Shown piece after piece: positions 9,445 to 18,175 of a stretch of DNA of 64,000 nucleotides. The notes below the pieces were generated by a model. That model searched no databases. It was given only the letters and a program-made list of their open reading frames with translations, and was not told the origin of the DNA. Within the stretch, counting starts at the first letter, position 1. The number at the start of each line of letters is the position of its first letter. Where the stretch lies: NCBI RefSeq assembly GCF_001425325.1, contig NZ_LMEH01000001.1, positions 2,014,602-2,078,601 of the forward strand, in the 5' to 3' direction. Made by a program: the position numbers and the translations under genes. This DNA comes from Leifsonia sp. Root1293. GTDB taxonomy: Bacteria; Actinomycetota; Actinomycetes; Actinomycetales; Microbacteriaceae.

Positions 9445-10095
9445 TCAGAAGCCGGGCCAGATGGGCGAGTCGAGTTCGCGATCCAGGTCGGCGAGCAGCT
9501 GGGCGATCTGCGGCTCGACGATGTCGCCGACGGCCTTCTCGATGCGGTCGCGGTGCTGCACGAGCTCGACGCACACCCGGCGGCCGATCTGCTTGGCGTA
9601 CTGATCGGCCAGCTTGACCTCCGCGCGGATGGCCTCCTTCTCGGGCTCCGACAGCGGCTCGGGCGGCGGCGGGGCCAACTCGGCGGCCGTCTGGCTGGCG
9701 AGTTCGCCGAGAGTGAAGAGGTACGGCTGGCCCGGCTCGGGCTCGGGATCGAGCTCCAACCCCGTGACCTCGGGCGGGAGGCCCTCCCCCGGCCGGTACG
9801 GCCGGTGAGCCTTGCGCTCCTCGCTCAGACGGATCTCACGGCGCAGCAGCGGAAGGTTGCGATCGGTGTAGTCGTCGACGGCCGAGTCGATGATGAGCTT
9901 CATGCGCATCGAGAGAGCGTGCTGCACCGCGTGCGGCACGTCGGTGGAGAGACCGGCCGCAGCGATGATCGGAGATCCGAAGCACCGACGGCACAGTCGG
10001 GTTCGAGCCCGGTGGGTGCCGGGGCGCCATTTAGGCAGCCACCGCAGCCAGTTGTCGACTTCGTGGCTCACACGGGCTTCGATCGAGCCTTCCAC
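9445..10095 (-). CDS. Conserved hypothetical protein
   Basis: I do not recognise this 216-residue protein. It is soluble, with an N-terminal region rich in Trp and Arg (WLRWLPKWRPGTHRARTR), a CRRC pair, a central helical part (MRMKLIIDSAVDDYTDRN) and an acidic-basic C-terminal half that ends in predicted helices. The start is the GTG at 10095 because a TACGGT box lies exactly 7 nt before it. A GTG three codons upstream overlaps that box, and a longer reading frame reaches into the next gene. It stands alone, convergent with nothing and codirectional with its neighbours. Confidence 0.65.
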   Translation of the reverse strand: MEGSIEARVSHEVDNWLRWLPKWRPGTHRARTRLCRRCFGSPIIAAAGLSTDVPHAVQHALSMRMKLIIDSAVDDYTDRNLPLLRREIRLSEERKAHRPYRPGEGLPPEVTGLELDPEPEPGQPYLFTLGELASQTAAELAPPPPEPLSEPEKEAIRAEVKLADQYAKQIGRRVCVELVQHRDRIEKAVGDIVEPQIAQLLADLDRELDSPIWPGF

Positions 10096-10102
10096 GATTC
10101 TC

Positions 10103-10108
10103 ACCGTA
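10103..10108 (-). promoter_or_regulatory. -10 box of leaderless hypothetical gene
   Basis: TACGGT on the minus strand, 7 nt before the GTG at 10095. It decides between two possible GTG starts. Confidence 0.5.
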
Positions 10109-10163
10109 CCGTCCGCCGCATGATTCCGGGGGATTCGGGCGGAACTCGCCGGGCTCTCGGCTC

Positions 10164-10673
10164 TCAGTTCCCGTCGTGCCGCTCCCACGGCCACAGTGGG
10201 CGGAGGCCGCCGTGCAGTTGCCGCAGCAGCACGAGCAGGTAGAGCACCGCCGTGATGACCGCGAGCAGGAAGACGACGAGGGTGAACAGGCGCAGGATGT
10301 GATGGCCGAGGAAGAGCACGGCGTCGAGCAGGTCCCCCGTCGTGGCGGAGTACACGATGGCTCCCACCAGCAGATACGCAGCGGTCGTGGCGACTCCCGT
10401 GGCGAGGATGGCCCAGAGGGAGATGAAGCGCGACGTCGCATCGACGCGGATGCCGACGACGATGAGCGCGCTGAACAGCACGAACGCGGCAGCGGCGACC
10501 ATGAGGGGTCCGACGAGGGGGCCGGCATCCGGCTCGTCGATGACGCTCACATCGGTGATGAGGCTGGCGAATCCGAAGGCACAGACGACCGCGGCGACGA
10601 AGGCCGCCAGCGCGAAGACCGCGAGTGTGAGCACCACGCGGCGCGGCGCCTGATCGGATGCTGGAACGGTCAC
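10164..10673 (-). CDS. Small multi-spanning membrane protein
   Basis: A 169-residue protein with four hydrophobic helices (roughly residues 12-35, 50-70, 82-105 and 120-145) and a short basic tail ending WPWERHDGN. It resembles the DUF6121 group of Microbacteriaceae membrane proteins, but I assign this only tentatively. No function can be inferred. GTG start is chosen because TACGCT lies 6 nt upstream; the frame continues further upstream without conserved features. Confidence 0.65.
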   Translation of the reverse strand: MTVPASDQAPRRVVLTLAVFALAAFVAAVVCAFGFASLITDVSVIDEPDAGPLVGPLMVAAAAFVLFSALIVVGIRVDATSRFISLWAILATGVATTAAYLLVGAIVYSATTGDLLDAVLFLGHHILRLFTLVVFLLAVITAVLYLLVLLRQLHGGLRPLWPWERHDGN

Positions 10674-10679
10674 GCTTTC

Positions 10680-10685
10680 AGCGTA
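10680..10685 (-). promoter_or_regulatory. -10 box of leaderless membrane-protein gene
   Basis: TACGCT on the minus strand, 6 nt before GTG at 10673. Confidence 0.5.
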
Positions 10686-10752
10686 CGCGCGCCTCGCGCG
10701 GCATCCGCGGGTCGACAGTCGGCACCTGCCGACGCCCGAATGCGGCCGGAAA

Positions 10753-10798
10753 CGCAGGAACCGCGGGTGCCGTTGGAGCGGCACCCGCGGTTTCTGCG
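10753..10798 (-). terminator. Hairpin terminator after the Pro/Ala-rich membrane protein gene
   Basis: A 20-bp stem with one G-U pair and a 6-nt loop, located 25 nt downstream of the stop codon at 10824. On the minus strand only three U residues follow, which is the weak-tail form common in Actinobacteria. Confidence 0.7.
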
Positions 10799-10823
10799 GT
10801 GAGGGTGGTCTGCGACCGGGAGG

Positions 10824-11837
10824 TCAGCGGCTGAGCGTCGGGCCCTCGGCGAGCACGCGGTCGTACTCCTGGCGGGCGGCGATGTTGCGCTCGGTGACCT
10901 TGCGGCCACGCGAGGCGATCCAGGCGCCGAACCAGATCGGCACCTCGCGGGCGATGACGGCCGCACCGATCGCGAGCGGGTCGAACCAGCGGTTGGCGAG
11001 GAACGCGATGGCCTCGTCGTAGGTGAGGGTCCACGCTCCGACGGTCAGCAGGGACGCCGCGATGTAGGAGAAGTAGACGAGAACGGCGCCGAAGAACGCT
11101 CCGACCACCCACGCCCACCAGCCGGCGCGGTTGATGATGGCGGCGAGCAGCGCGAACACGCCGAAGAAGGCGATGATCGGAACGTAGAACACGGGGCGGC
11201 TGGCGAAGTCGCGGAACGCGTCTGCCGCTCCGTCGCCGGTGAAGACGCCCGCCGTGATCAGGGCGACGATCGAGTACAGGATGGCGAAGGCCGCGGTCGC
11301 GATGAGCCCGACGAGGATTCCGAAGCCGCGGTTGCCCTTGTTCACCGGCGGCGTGGGTGCCTGGACGTAGATCGGGGTGGCAGCAGCCGGATAGGCGTCG
11401 TTCGGGTAGCTGGCGGCCGGTGCCTCGTCGACGACGGGCTGGGAGGCCGGAGCCGTGGCGGCTGCCGCAGCGGTGGGGGCGGCGATCGTGGAGGGGGAGA
11501 CGTAGGGCTCCGGCTCCTGGGCCGAGCCGTAGTCGATGGGCTGCTCGTCGGCAGCGGCGGCATCCGGAATCGAGTCGACGCTCGGAGCGACGTAGGGGGC
11601 CGCGGGCTCGGGTGCCGGCGGCTCGACGAGCGGCTCGGGCTCCGAGACCGGAGCGGCGGGCTCGTTGACGGGCTCAGCCACCGGCTGTGCAGGCTCTGCG
11701 ACCGGCTCGGCCGGAGTGTCGATGACCGTCGTGGCGCCTGTCGCGTCGGCGGGAGTGTCGGCGACCTGCGTCGGTCCCGTCGTCGGCGTGGGCTCGTTCG
11801 TGGGCTCTGCGGCCCCGTTCGGCTCCGTCGTGCTCAT
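10824..11837 (-). CDS. Membrane protein with long Pro/Ala/Glu-rich N-terminus
   Basis: A 337-residue protein of unknown function. Residues 1 to about 165 are low complexity, rich in Pro, Ala, Glu and Thr with repeats of the type PVAEPAQPVAEPVNEP, and are probably disordered in the cytoplasm. Residues 170-310 form about four membrane helices (for example FGILVGLIATAAFAILYSIV), followed by a short basic tail (IASRGRKVTERNIAARQEYD). ATG is preceded by an AGGAG ribosome site, so this gene has a leader. A protein of similar plan is at 52948-54204. Confidence 0.75.
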   Translation of the reverse strand: MSTTEPNGAAEPTNEPTPTTGPTQVADTPADATGATTVIDTPAEPVAEPAQPVAEPVNEPAAPVSEPEPLVEPPAPEPAAPYVAPSVDSIPDAAAADEQPIDYGSAQEPEPYVSPSTIAAPTAAAAATAPASQPVVDEAPAASYPNDAYPAAATPIYVQAPTPPVNKGNRGFGILVGLIATAAFAILYSIVALITAGVFTGDGAADAFRDFASRPVFYVPIIAFFGVFALLAAIINRAGWWAWVVGAFFGAVLVYFSYIAASLLTVGAWTLTYDEAIAFLANRWFDPLAIGAAVIAREVPIWFGAWIASRGRKVTERNIAARQEYDRVLAEGPTLSR

Positions 11838-11928
11838 CTGTCGTACTCCTCCCGCGCCCAGCGGGCGCCCATTCGTTGCTCAGACTAGCAACGGGGCGCC
11901 CGGTGGGGCGTTAGGCGTGCGGTGCTGA

Positions 11929-12732
11929 CTAACCTGCGGCCGCAGCGTCTGTTGCCGTGACGTCAACGCCGAGGAGCACATAGATCAGACCACTGATGAC
12001 GCCGGTTGCCGGCTGGCCCACCGTGGCTGGTGCCACGTCACCGTCGTCTCCGACGGGAGCTGCTTCCGTGGCGGCTGTCGTCGTCACGTGATTGACCAGG
12101 AAGAGGCGGGCGCCCGATTGCACCCCGGCAATGAAGTCGAGCACCTTGCTGTACTCACCATTGACCGCAAGGTCGAGTGGAATCGTGACGAAGTTTTCAG
12201 CGGTGACGAGGGAGCTGGTCGGAGCGGAAACCGTCGCCATCGATGCCGTGCCTGCGGGAACCGGAACGGCAGAAGCCCCCGAAGGAGCAGTCGGAGTCGG
12301 AGTCGGAGTCGGCGTTGGCGTTGGCGTCGCCGACGTGCCTTCGGTCGACGCCTCAGGCACCGGAACGACATCCGGAGCCGTGGGGGCGAACGCTGCGGCG
12401 GTGCCGAAACTGACCGTGGTGATGGTCACCTGGTTCTGCGCCGCCAGGGCATTCAGCTCGTTTAGCATGGCAGACGTGTCGGCCGACGCGGGGATGGATG
12501 CCCTCAGTGCCTGGAGCGCAGTCTGTGCCGTACCGATGTCGGCCTTCTTCGCCTCGAGAGTGAGGAGATTAGCCTCGAGAGCAGCGTTCTGGCCTTCGAC
12601 CGCCTGCCTCTGCTGGTCGGCGGTGGATGCGGCGGAGAGCTGCGGCGAGATGGCCACGAAGTAGCCGCCGACCACCACGAGAAGAGCCACCACGGCGGCA
12701 CCGATGACCCAGAGTCTGGCTGGAGTGATCAC
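11929..12732 (-). CDS. pilO: Type IV pilus assembly protein PilO
   Basis: 267 residues with one N-terminal membrane helix (about 6-28, LWVIGAAVVALLVVVGGYFV), a coiled-coil region to about residue 105, and a C-terminal ferredoxin-like part (EYSKVLDFIAGVQSGARLF). This is the PilO plan: it pairs with PilN and links cytoplasmic PilM to the pilus. Between coiled coil and fold sits a linker with a Thr-Pro run encoded by a hexanucleotide repeat. It overlaps pilN by 4 nt and is the last gene of the cluster. Assignment relies on topology and position. Confidence 0.85.
   Translation of the reverse strand: MITPARLWVIGAAVVALLVVVGGYFVAISPQLSAASTADQQRQAVEGQNAALEANLLTLEAKKADIGTAQTALQALRASIPASADTSAMLNELNALAAQNQVTITTVSFGTAAAFAPTAPDVVPVPEASTEGTSATPTPTPTPTPTPTAPSGASAVPVPAGTASMATVSAPTSSLVTAENFVTIPLDLAVNGEYSKVLDFIAGVQSGARLFLVNHVTTTAATEAAPVGDDGDVAPATVGQPATGVISGLIYVLLGVDVTATDAAAAG
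12289..12328. repeat. GGAGTC-type hexanucleotide repeat inside pilO
   Basis: About six tandem copies of a hexamer (four GGAGTC, then GGCGTT variants) encode the Thr-Pro run of PilO. Slippage here would add or remove TP dipeptides without changing the reading frame. Confidence 0.75.
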
Positions 12733-13559
12733 TGTGCGGCTCCTGTCGCTGCGGTATCTGCGGAATCACCGGCTGGCGTGCCGGCATCGCCGGCCGGCAC
12801 GTCGGGCAGGAATCGCTTCGAGAGTGCGCTGTCGTTGATGTGCATGATCATGTTCACCGTGTAGCCACCTTCAGCCTGGTTCACCGATGTCGGCATCGCA
12901 TCCGTGAACCCGGGTACGGCGCGCAGGGCGTCCAACCAGGCCGGGATCTGCGGAATGTCACTGCTCGTCGCCGTGAAGGTGAGCGTGGCGATGCGCGCGC
13001 CCTCCAATGGAACCGTCGACTGGGCGTAAGCCTCGGTGGGTGACGCGGAATCGACGTTCACGGCGGTGATGGTCACGCCCGCCGGCAACGTCGCCTGAAC
13101 TGCCTGGAGGAAACTGCGCCAGTCGATCTCCGTCCAGCCGCCGAGCGCCTGGGCGTCATGCACCGCCTGGGTCGCCTGCTCGACCTGGGTCACGATGGCA
13201 TAGTCGGCCTGCTTCTGCACGAGATCGCCCGTGCGCTGGTTGGCGTTCGCAAGCAGAAGTTGAGCGTTCACGTTGGTAAATACCGCATAGCCGGTGCCCG
13301 CCAAGACGAGCGCGACCGCGAGCACCAGGGCCAGCAGCGCACGCCCCCGTATGCGGCGGACCGCAGCCTGGGCACGAACCTCGGGTGGCAGGAGATCTAC
13401 GCGCGGTGTCCCGCCGATTTCAACGACCTCGGTCGTCGACTTGGACTGCTTGGGCGCAGCCGCTGGAAGTTGCTTTGCCGCCTTGCGGGCTCCGCGAGCC
13501 GATTCGTCAGGTGACTCCTGGGCCTCCACCGCCTCCGGAGGTGTCTCGATGACGCTCAT
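12729..13559 (-). CDS. pilN: Type IV pilus assembly protein PilN
   Basis: 276 residues. A cytoplasmic stretch carries the PilM-binding motif PRVDLLPPEVRAQ (around residues 52-64), equivalent to the INLLP motif of other PilN proteins. A single membrane helix follows (about 73-95), then coiled coil and the PilN fold with DWRSFLQAVQATLPAGVTIT. The first 50 residues form an unusually long charged N-terminal extension. It overlaps pilM and pilO by 4 nt on each side, so the three are translationally coupled. Confidence 0.88.
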   Translation of the reverse strand: MSVIETPPEAVEAQESPDESARGARKAAKQLPAAAPKQSKSTTEVVEIGGTPRVDLLPPEVRAQAAVRRIRGRALLALVLAVALVLAGTGYAVFTNVNAQLLLANANQRTGDLVQKQADYAIVTQVEQATQAVHDAQALGGWTEIDWRSFLQAVQATLPAGVTITAVNVDSASPTEAYAQSTVPLEGARIATLTFTATSSDIPQIPAWLDALRAVPGFTDAMPTSVNQAEGGYTVNMIMHINDSALSKRFLPDVPAGDAGTPAGDSADTAATGAAQ

Positions 13560-14602
13560 GCCGCCACCATCGCCAGTCCGAGAGCGGCAGCAGCTGATGC
13601 GCCATACGTCCGCATCGAGGGCGCATCGAGCCGTTTGGCGATAGCGAAGCCCCCGAACGGGTCGGCGAACGCCACGGGCAGACGGGTGAACTCGCCCAGA
13701 GACCTGCCGAACCCGGGCAGAGCCGAGCCACCCCCCGTCAGGATGATCTGCGTCGGCAATCGATTGGGGCGCGTGTTGGAGAAATAGGTGATGGTGTTGC
13801 GAATGCTCGTGAGCAGGTCGCCGGTGATCTCGTAGATGATCTCGAGTGCCCGCTGATCTTCAGCGGGCACCGGCACGGAAGAGAGTCCGATGCGGCGCTT
13901 GAGTGATTCGGCAGTGGCGATATCAGTCTCGAGCCTGAGCGCCAGCGCCTGAGTGAGGTCGTCACTGCCGGTGGGGATGATGCGCAGGAACTGCGGAACC
14001 CGGCCCCCAGCGATGATGACACTGGTGGTGCCCGCACCGACGTCGACCAGAACCGATGTGCCGTTCGCTCCAGCACCCCGAAGCGCAACCCTGGAGACGG
14101 CGAAAGGGAGCAGGTCGACATCGACGGTGGTCAGCCCGGCGAGCCTGGCCGCCCTGACATTGCCGAGTACCGCCTCCTTCGGGGCAGCGACGAACAGGCC
14201 TTGGATCGCCGGCCCGTTCTCATTCACGATCTCCTCGACCGGGTAGAAGTCCAGCAGCGCCTCGGCCACGGGCATGGGAATGATGTCCTGAACCTGGAAG
14301 GGCAGCGATTCGCGAATTCGGCTGCGAGACATCCGCGGCACGGCCAGATCACGGGCGAGTACCTTGTGGTTCCCGATGCCCATGGCGATCGACTTGCTCT
14401 TGAATCCGGCGGAGGCCCACATCTTCCTGAGAGCCGCAGCAACGGTATTGGGCTCGACGACCTCGCCCCGCAGGATCGCGCCCTCGGGCACCTCGATCTC
14501 GCCATAGCGCTCGATGGTCGGGCGCGACTTGGTCACATCGCTTAGTTCGACCGCCCGGATCACTCGGCTGCCGAAGTCGACGCCGACGATTGATGTCGCC
14601 AT
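13556..14602 (-). CDS. pilM: Type IV pilus assembly ATPase PilM
   Basis: 348 residues of the actin-like PilM family. It starts with the phosphate-1 motif VGVDFGSRVIRAVEL and contains SVLVDVGAGTTSVII (phosphate-2) and QIILTGGGSALPGF (adenosine motif), all intact. PilM sits on the cytoplasmic face and binds the PilN N-terminus to connect the PilNO pair with the motor ATPases. ATG start; pilD ends 29 nt upstream. Confidence 0.93.
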   Translation of the reverse strand: MATSIVGVDFGSRVIRAVELSDVTKSRPTIERYGEIEVPEGAILRGEVVEPNTVAAALRKMWASAGFKSKSIAMGIGNHKVLARDLAVPRMSRSRIRESLPFQVQDIIPMPVAEALLDFYPVEEIVNENGPAIQGLFVAAPKEAVLGNVRAARLAGLTTVDVDLLPFAVSRVALRGAGANGTSVLVDVGAGTTSVIIAGGRVPQFLRIIPTGSDDLTQALALRLETDIATAESLKRRIGLSSVPVPAEDQRALEIIYEITGDLLTSIRNTITYFSNTRPNRLPTQIILTGGGSALPGFGRSLGEFTRLPVAFADPFGGFAIAKRLDAPSMRTYGASAAAALGLAMVAA

Positions 14603-14631
14603 CAGTTACCTCATTCCATTCACAGTGCACA

Positions 14632-15456
14632 TCAGAGGGTGCCAGCCAGACCGAAGATCGCCAGATAGCCGTTCCAGAGCGGTTCGCCGGCGAGGATGCC
14701 GATCCAGGCGCCGAGGAGCATCCAAGGGCCGAAGGGGATACCACTCGTGCGGTCGGCCTTCCGCAACAGGATGAGGGCGAGCCCGAAGAGCCCGCCGAGG
14801 ATGAACGCCGACAGGGAGCCGACGATGAGCGGGCCCCAACCAAGCCATCCGAGCGCCATGCCGATCACGCCCGACAGCTTGACGTCACCGCCACCCATTC
14901 CGCGTGGCGCGATCAGACCGAGAAGGAGGTAGGTGCCGCCGACGATCAGCAGCCCCACGCCGGCGCCGAGCAGCGCGTCCCATGCTCCGCCCAGCGCCGC
15001 GGATGCCGTGAACAGCACGGCGAGCACAGGGTAGCCCGGGAGCACGATCCGGTTCGGAAGGGTGTGCGTGTCGAAGTCGATCAATGCGAGGGCCACCGAG
15101 ATCGCCGCGAGGTAGAGGTACGCGACCAGGATCAATGCGTCGGCGGCGATCTGCTGGCCATCCGTGGCCACGAACAGCGGCGGTACGAATACGAGGGCCA
15201 CGACCGCGAAGAACAGCGCGGTGCCGAGTTCCACCAAGGGGTAGCGCGCGGAGATCGCGGCCGCGCACGTCCTGCACTTTCCGCGCAGGAAGAGCCATGA
15301 CAGCACCGGAACGTTGTCGCGCGCGGTGATGTGCGTCCCGCAGCTCGGGCAGGCGCTGGGAGGCGCCACCACCGACATCCGCCTCGGCACGCGATACACC
15401 ACCACGTTCAGGAACGACCCGATAAGCGAGCCGAATATCCCCACGACGACGACCAT
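14632..15456 (-). CDS. pilD: Prepilin leader peptidase / N-methyltransferase
   Basis: 274 residues, an A24 aspartate protease that cleaves and methylates prepilins. It keeps the four-cysteine zinc site (C36, C39, C61, C64), the first catalytic aspartate in LALIDFDTHTLPN (D127) and the second in GMGGGDVKL (D191). About eight membrane helices are seen. ATG at 15456 follows the previous stop by 5 nt and lacks a good ribosome site; an overlapping TTG three codons upstream would give a coupled start and is the alternative. The much longer frame is antisense-like read-through and not used. Confidence 0.93.
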   Translation of the reverse strand: MVVVVGIFGSLIGSFLNVVVYRVPRRMSVVAPPSACPSCGTHITARDNVPVLSWLFLRGKCRTCAAAISARYPLVELGTALFFAVVALVFVPPLFVATDGQQIAADALILVAYLYLAAISVALALIDFDTHTLPNRIVLPGYPVLAVLFTASAALGGAWDALLGAGVGLLIVGGTYLLLGLIAPRGMGGGDVKLSGVIGMALGWLGWGPLIVGSLSAFILGGLFGLALILLRKADRTSGIPFGPWMLLGAWIGILAGEPLWNGYLAIFGLAGTL

Positions 15457-15461
15457 GAGGA

Positions 15462-17150
15462 TCAATTCAAATCTCGAATGGACAGCCGCGCAGAGAGAAC
15501 GATCCCGCTCGGCGTTGATGGCCCGGTCGGGTTGGCGATCCCAGTGCTGAGGTCGTAGCCGGGGAGCCCGAGCGGCTTGTAGTCGATCTTCCCATCTCCG
15601 TCCACCGTGGCCTTGCCCCCGAACACCTGACCCGGCCAGCGGATGTCTGCCCCGAGCACTGCCGTGCATGGCGTGTACAGCAATGCCGAGACGCCCGCGA
15701 AAGTGAAGCCTCCTCCGGCCGTGGCTGCGGGATTCGACGCCACACCGTTCCAGCTGTTGATCGATCCCTCGTTCACCGGGCAGTTCGGCTGGTGGTTGCT
15801 TGTCTCGTCCGGCGTGATGAACCACACGCGATTCGAGGTCGTCGACTTGATCTGCGCGCCCCCGCCGAAGCTGAACTTGTTGGCGACGATCACCTTGTCG
15901 CCTGTCAGGGAGACAACTGTTCCACCGTCGAGCTGCATACCCGCAGTGCACGTGCGCATGTCGATCACGTGAGTTCCCGGAAGCTCCATCGCTGCGACGA
16001 GCTTGGCCTTCGTGCAGTCGGCCCCGCTGAGGACCTTCTCGGTGTACCCGGTCCACGCGCTCATGTCGTACTTGAAATCGATCCACTCAGGAACCAGGGG
16101 CATCGCGGGCGCCGCAGGCCCCGGGCCGGGGCCACTCGCGACGATGGTCTTGACGCCCCTCACGGTGCCCGGACCGCTGAAGGATTTGGCTGTGAGGTTG
16201 CCGTCAATGGATGACCCGGACACCGAAGTCGCCGCGCCGGTCGCCCACGCCGTGCCACGGATGTTGCCTCCATTGAGTGCGATCGTGCTGGCCGTGGCAT
16301 TGCCGCCGACCAGAGTCCCCCACTGCACGGTGATCTTCCCCGAGGGACTGGTCGCCCAGACACTGCCACCGATGAGTGCGCCGTTGATGTCGAGTTCCTT
16401 GCCGACGACGTTGCCACCGACCGGAACGACCCCGCTGAATGTGATCTTCTTCGCGGCGTAGACGTCACCGCTGATCTTGCAGCTTCCCGACCCTGTGAAC
16501 TCGCCATCAGCGACGACGACGTTGGCGTATGTCGGACTGCCACCCGAACAGGTCACGTCACCGTTCTTGACTTGAACGGACGGCACAGCGCCGGTGCCGG
16601 CAAGAATTCCACCGGATCCTGAGAAGCCTCCCGAGCTGAAGGCGTAGAGAGCTGCGCCCGTTGCCGTGATGCCGACCGCCGACCGCACCGTCGTGTAGAC
16701 GGCCTGGATCTTGCGCTGGTCACCGGTTGCATTGCCGACCACGCCTTTGCTCTGCGCGAATCCGGTGGAGGTGATCCGGAGTACCTGGGCGGAGGGGGAA
16801 GGGCAGCCCGCGTGCCACGCGCCGTGTGACTGCGCCTCCTCCGGTGTCGAATACTCACTCCACTCGATCGACGCGGAGTAGGCAGGCACGGCCGTGACCG
16901 CGGTCGCAGTGGTTCCACCGGCAGGGCACCCAGTGTTCTGCAGCGTTGCAGCCATGGCGTTGACGCCTGATTCCGCTGCCGTGGTCGCCTGCACGCTCGC
17001 ACGGGTCGCCCCGGTGAAACCCAAGGCGCTGAGGGTCGTCGCGGCGACGGCCATCGCGACGATGAGCGAGATGGAGAAGACTGCGAGCACGGCCATCAGG
17101 GCGCTGCCGCGTTCATCGCGTGCGACCGGAAGGATTCGGTTCAGAAGCAT
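15462..17150 (-). CDS. PilX/GspK-like pilus protein with polymer-like beta repeats
   Basis: 562 residues. The N-terminus (leader ending RDERG, then SALMAVLAVFSISLIV) is prepilin-like but lacks the Glu at mature position 5, as in PilX and GspK tip proteins. Residues of about 190-330 consist of short Gly/Val turns (GDVYAAKKITFSG, GGNVVGKELDINGALIGG, GGNATASTIALNGGN) that look like a bactofilin-type beta-helix. The C-terminal part has several Cys (ADCTKAK, RTCTAG, NCPV, YTPC). It probably sits at the pilus tip, perhaps as an adhesin; this role is inferred. It overlaps the upstream minor pilin by 10 nt. Confidence 0.75.
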   Translation of the reverse strand: MLLNRILPVARDERGSALMAVLAVFSISLIVAMAVAATTLSALGFTGATRASVQATTAAESGVNAMAATLQNTGCPAGGTTATAVTAVPAYSASIEWSEYSTPEEAQSHGAWHAGCPSPSAQVLRITSTGFAQSKGVVGNATGDQRKIQAVYTTVRSAVGITATGAALYAFSSGGFSGSGGILAGTGAVPSVQVKNGDVTCSGGSPTYANVVVADGEFTGSGSCKISGDVYAAKKITFSGVVPVGGNVVGKELDINGALIGGSVWATSPSGKITVQWGTLVGGNATASTIALNGGNIRGTAWATGAATSVSGSSIDGNLTAKSFSGPGTVRGVKTIVASGPGPGPAAPAMPLVPEWIDFKYDMSAWTGYTEKVLSGADCTKAKLVAAMELPGTHVIDMRTCTAGMQLDGGTVVSLTGDKVIVANKFSFGGGAQIKSTTSNRVWFITPDETSNHQPNCPVNEGSINSWNGVASNPAATAGGGFTFAGVSALLYTPCTAVLGADIRWPGQVFGGKATVDGDGKIDYKPLGLPGYDLSTGIANPTGPSTPSGIVLSARLSIRDLN

Positions 17151-17719
17151 GCGAGGCTCTCCGATTGCTGGATACGCTGATTCACGGTGGTCTGGATGAG
17201 TACGGCAGGACGATCACCGGCGTCGACGCTCATGTCGAGGGTGACACTCCCCGTGCCCGTTGTGAAGATTCGAGTCGAGTGTGGGGTCACGCCCCGAAGC
17301 ATCAGAATCCATCCCGGCGGCGTCGTGGTGCCGGCCGGGTCGATGCTCGGAGACGGGATGGGTGTGCTGCCGGGGCCGCTCATCCAGTAGATGGCACCCC
17401 CGGACAGCGGGGTGTAGTACCACGCCTGGCAATTGGCGGTTCCAGCGGCGTCGCCGCTGCGGGTGTGAGCGACCAGTAGCTCCGAGTCATCGGTGAGGAG
17501 CGTGCGGCGGATGTCCGATGCGTTCGCGATCCCCGTCTTCAAGGATCGGGCGACCAGCTGCCCATCCTGGGTCGCCTGTGAGGAGTCGCGCACGAGCGCA
17601 TCCCCCTTGATGGAGTTGATGAGGAAGCCGCCGACGATGGCGAGGATCATGACGAAGAGTCCGCTGTAGACGATGAGCTCCACCAGGGTGAAGCCTTTCT
17701 CGTCGCGTGCCATCGTCAT
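17141..17719 (-). CDS. Type IV prepilin-like minor pilin (PilW/PilJ-like)
   Basis: 192 residues with a 9-residue leader (MTMARDEKG) and the class III cleavage site G|FTLVE, with Glu at +5, followed by a hydrophobic helix (LIVYSGLFVMILAIVGGFLI). The globular part has no motif I recognise. The ATG overlaps the TGA of the upstream pilin gene (ATGA), and a second ATG two codons later is possible. A longer reading frame upstream belongs to another frame of the neighbour. Minor pilins prime pilus assembly and may modify function. Confidence 0.85.
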   Translation of the reverse strand: MTMARDEKGFTLVELIVYSGLFVMILAIVGGFLINSIKGDALVRDSSQATQDGQLVARSLKTGIANASDIRRTLLTDDSELLVAHTRSGDAAGTANCQAWYYTPLSGGAIYWMSGPGSTPIPSPSIDPAGTTTPPGWILMLRGVTPHSTRIFTTGTGSVTLDMSVDAGDRPAVLIQTTVNQRIQQSESLACF

Positions 17720-18144
17720 GCGTGAGCCTTTTGAAGAAGGATGAGGGCGGTCGTTTCGGCGACAACGGAACCTGAGGGGTTGGTGACATAAACCCGAATG
17801 GATACGGTCGCCGGGTACACCGTGGGGCAGGTGGTCGTGCCCGTGATGTGCGGAGTGAGCACGACGCCTCGAGGATCGGTGACGCTCACGAGCGGCCGGC
17901 CCATGAACTCGACGAATGCGTCGCAATTCTGAGGAGTGGCCAGAGCACCGTCAGCCTGCTGGTTGACGAGTTGGGTGGCCGTGGCTGTCGTGGTGTTGAG
18001 CTGTGAGACCTTCAGCCCCTGGATGAGGAGCGGCAGGAATGCGATGGCGACGATGCCCAGGAGGAGCATGGAGACCAGGATTTCGACCATGCCGAAACCG
18101 CGCTCGTCCTTGACGAGCGCGGTTTCGGTTGCGTAGGTACTCAT
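17716..18144 (-). CDS. Type IV prepilin-like minor pilin (PilV/PilI-like)
   Basis: 142 residues. Leader of 16 residues ending DERG, cleavage before FGMVE with Glu at +5, then a hydrophobic helix (ILVSMLLLGIVAIAFLPLLI). The C-terminal domain has two cysteines (PQNCDAF, TTTCPTV) that could form a disulfide outside the cell. It lies 31 nt downstream of the major pilin gene and is coupled to the next minor pilin. Confidence 0.85.
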   Translation of the reverse strand: MSTYATETALVKDERGFGMVEILVSMLLLGIVAIAFLPLLIQGLKVSQLNTTTATATQLVNQQADGALATPQNCDAFVEFMGRPLVSVTDPRGVVLTPHITGTTTCPTVYPATVSIRVYVTNPSGSVVAETTALILLQKAHA

Positions 18145-18175
18145 AAATGAGACGTTCCGCTCGGATGTCAGGAGC

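Noticed and set aside
12289-12328. CRISPR-like short repeats
   Set aside because: They are contiguous hexamers inside a coding frame without spacers. No CRISPR array or cas gene occurs anywhere in the window.
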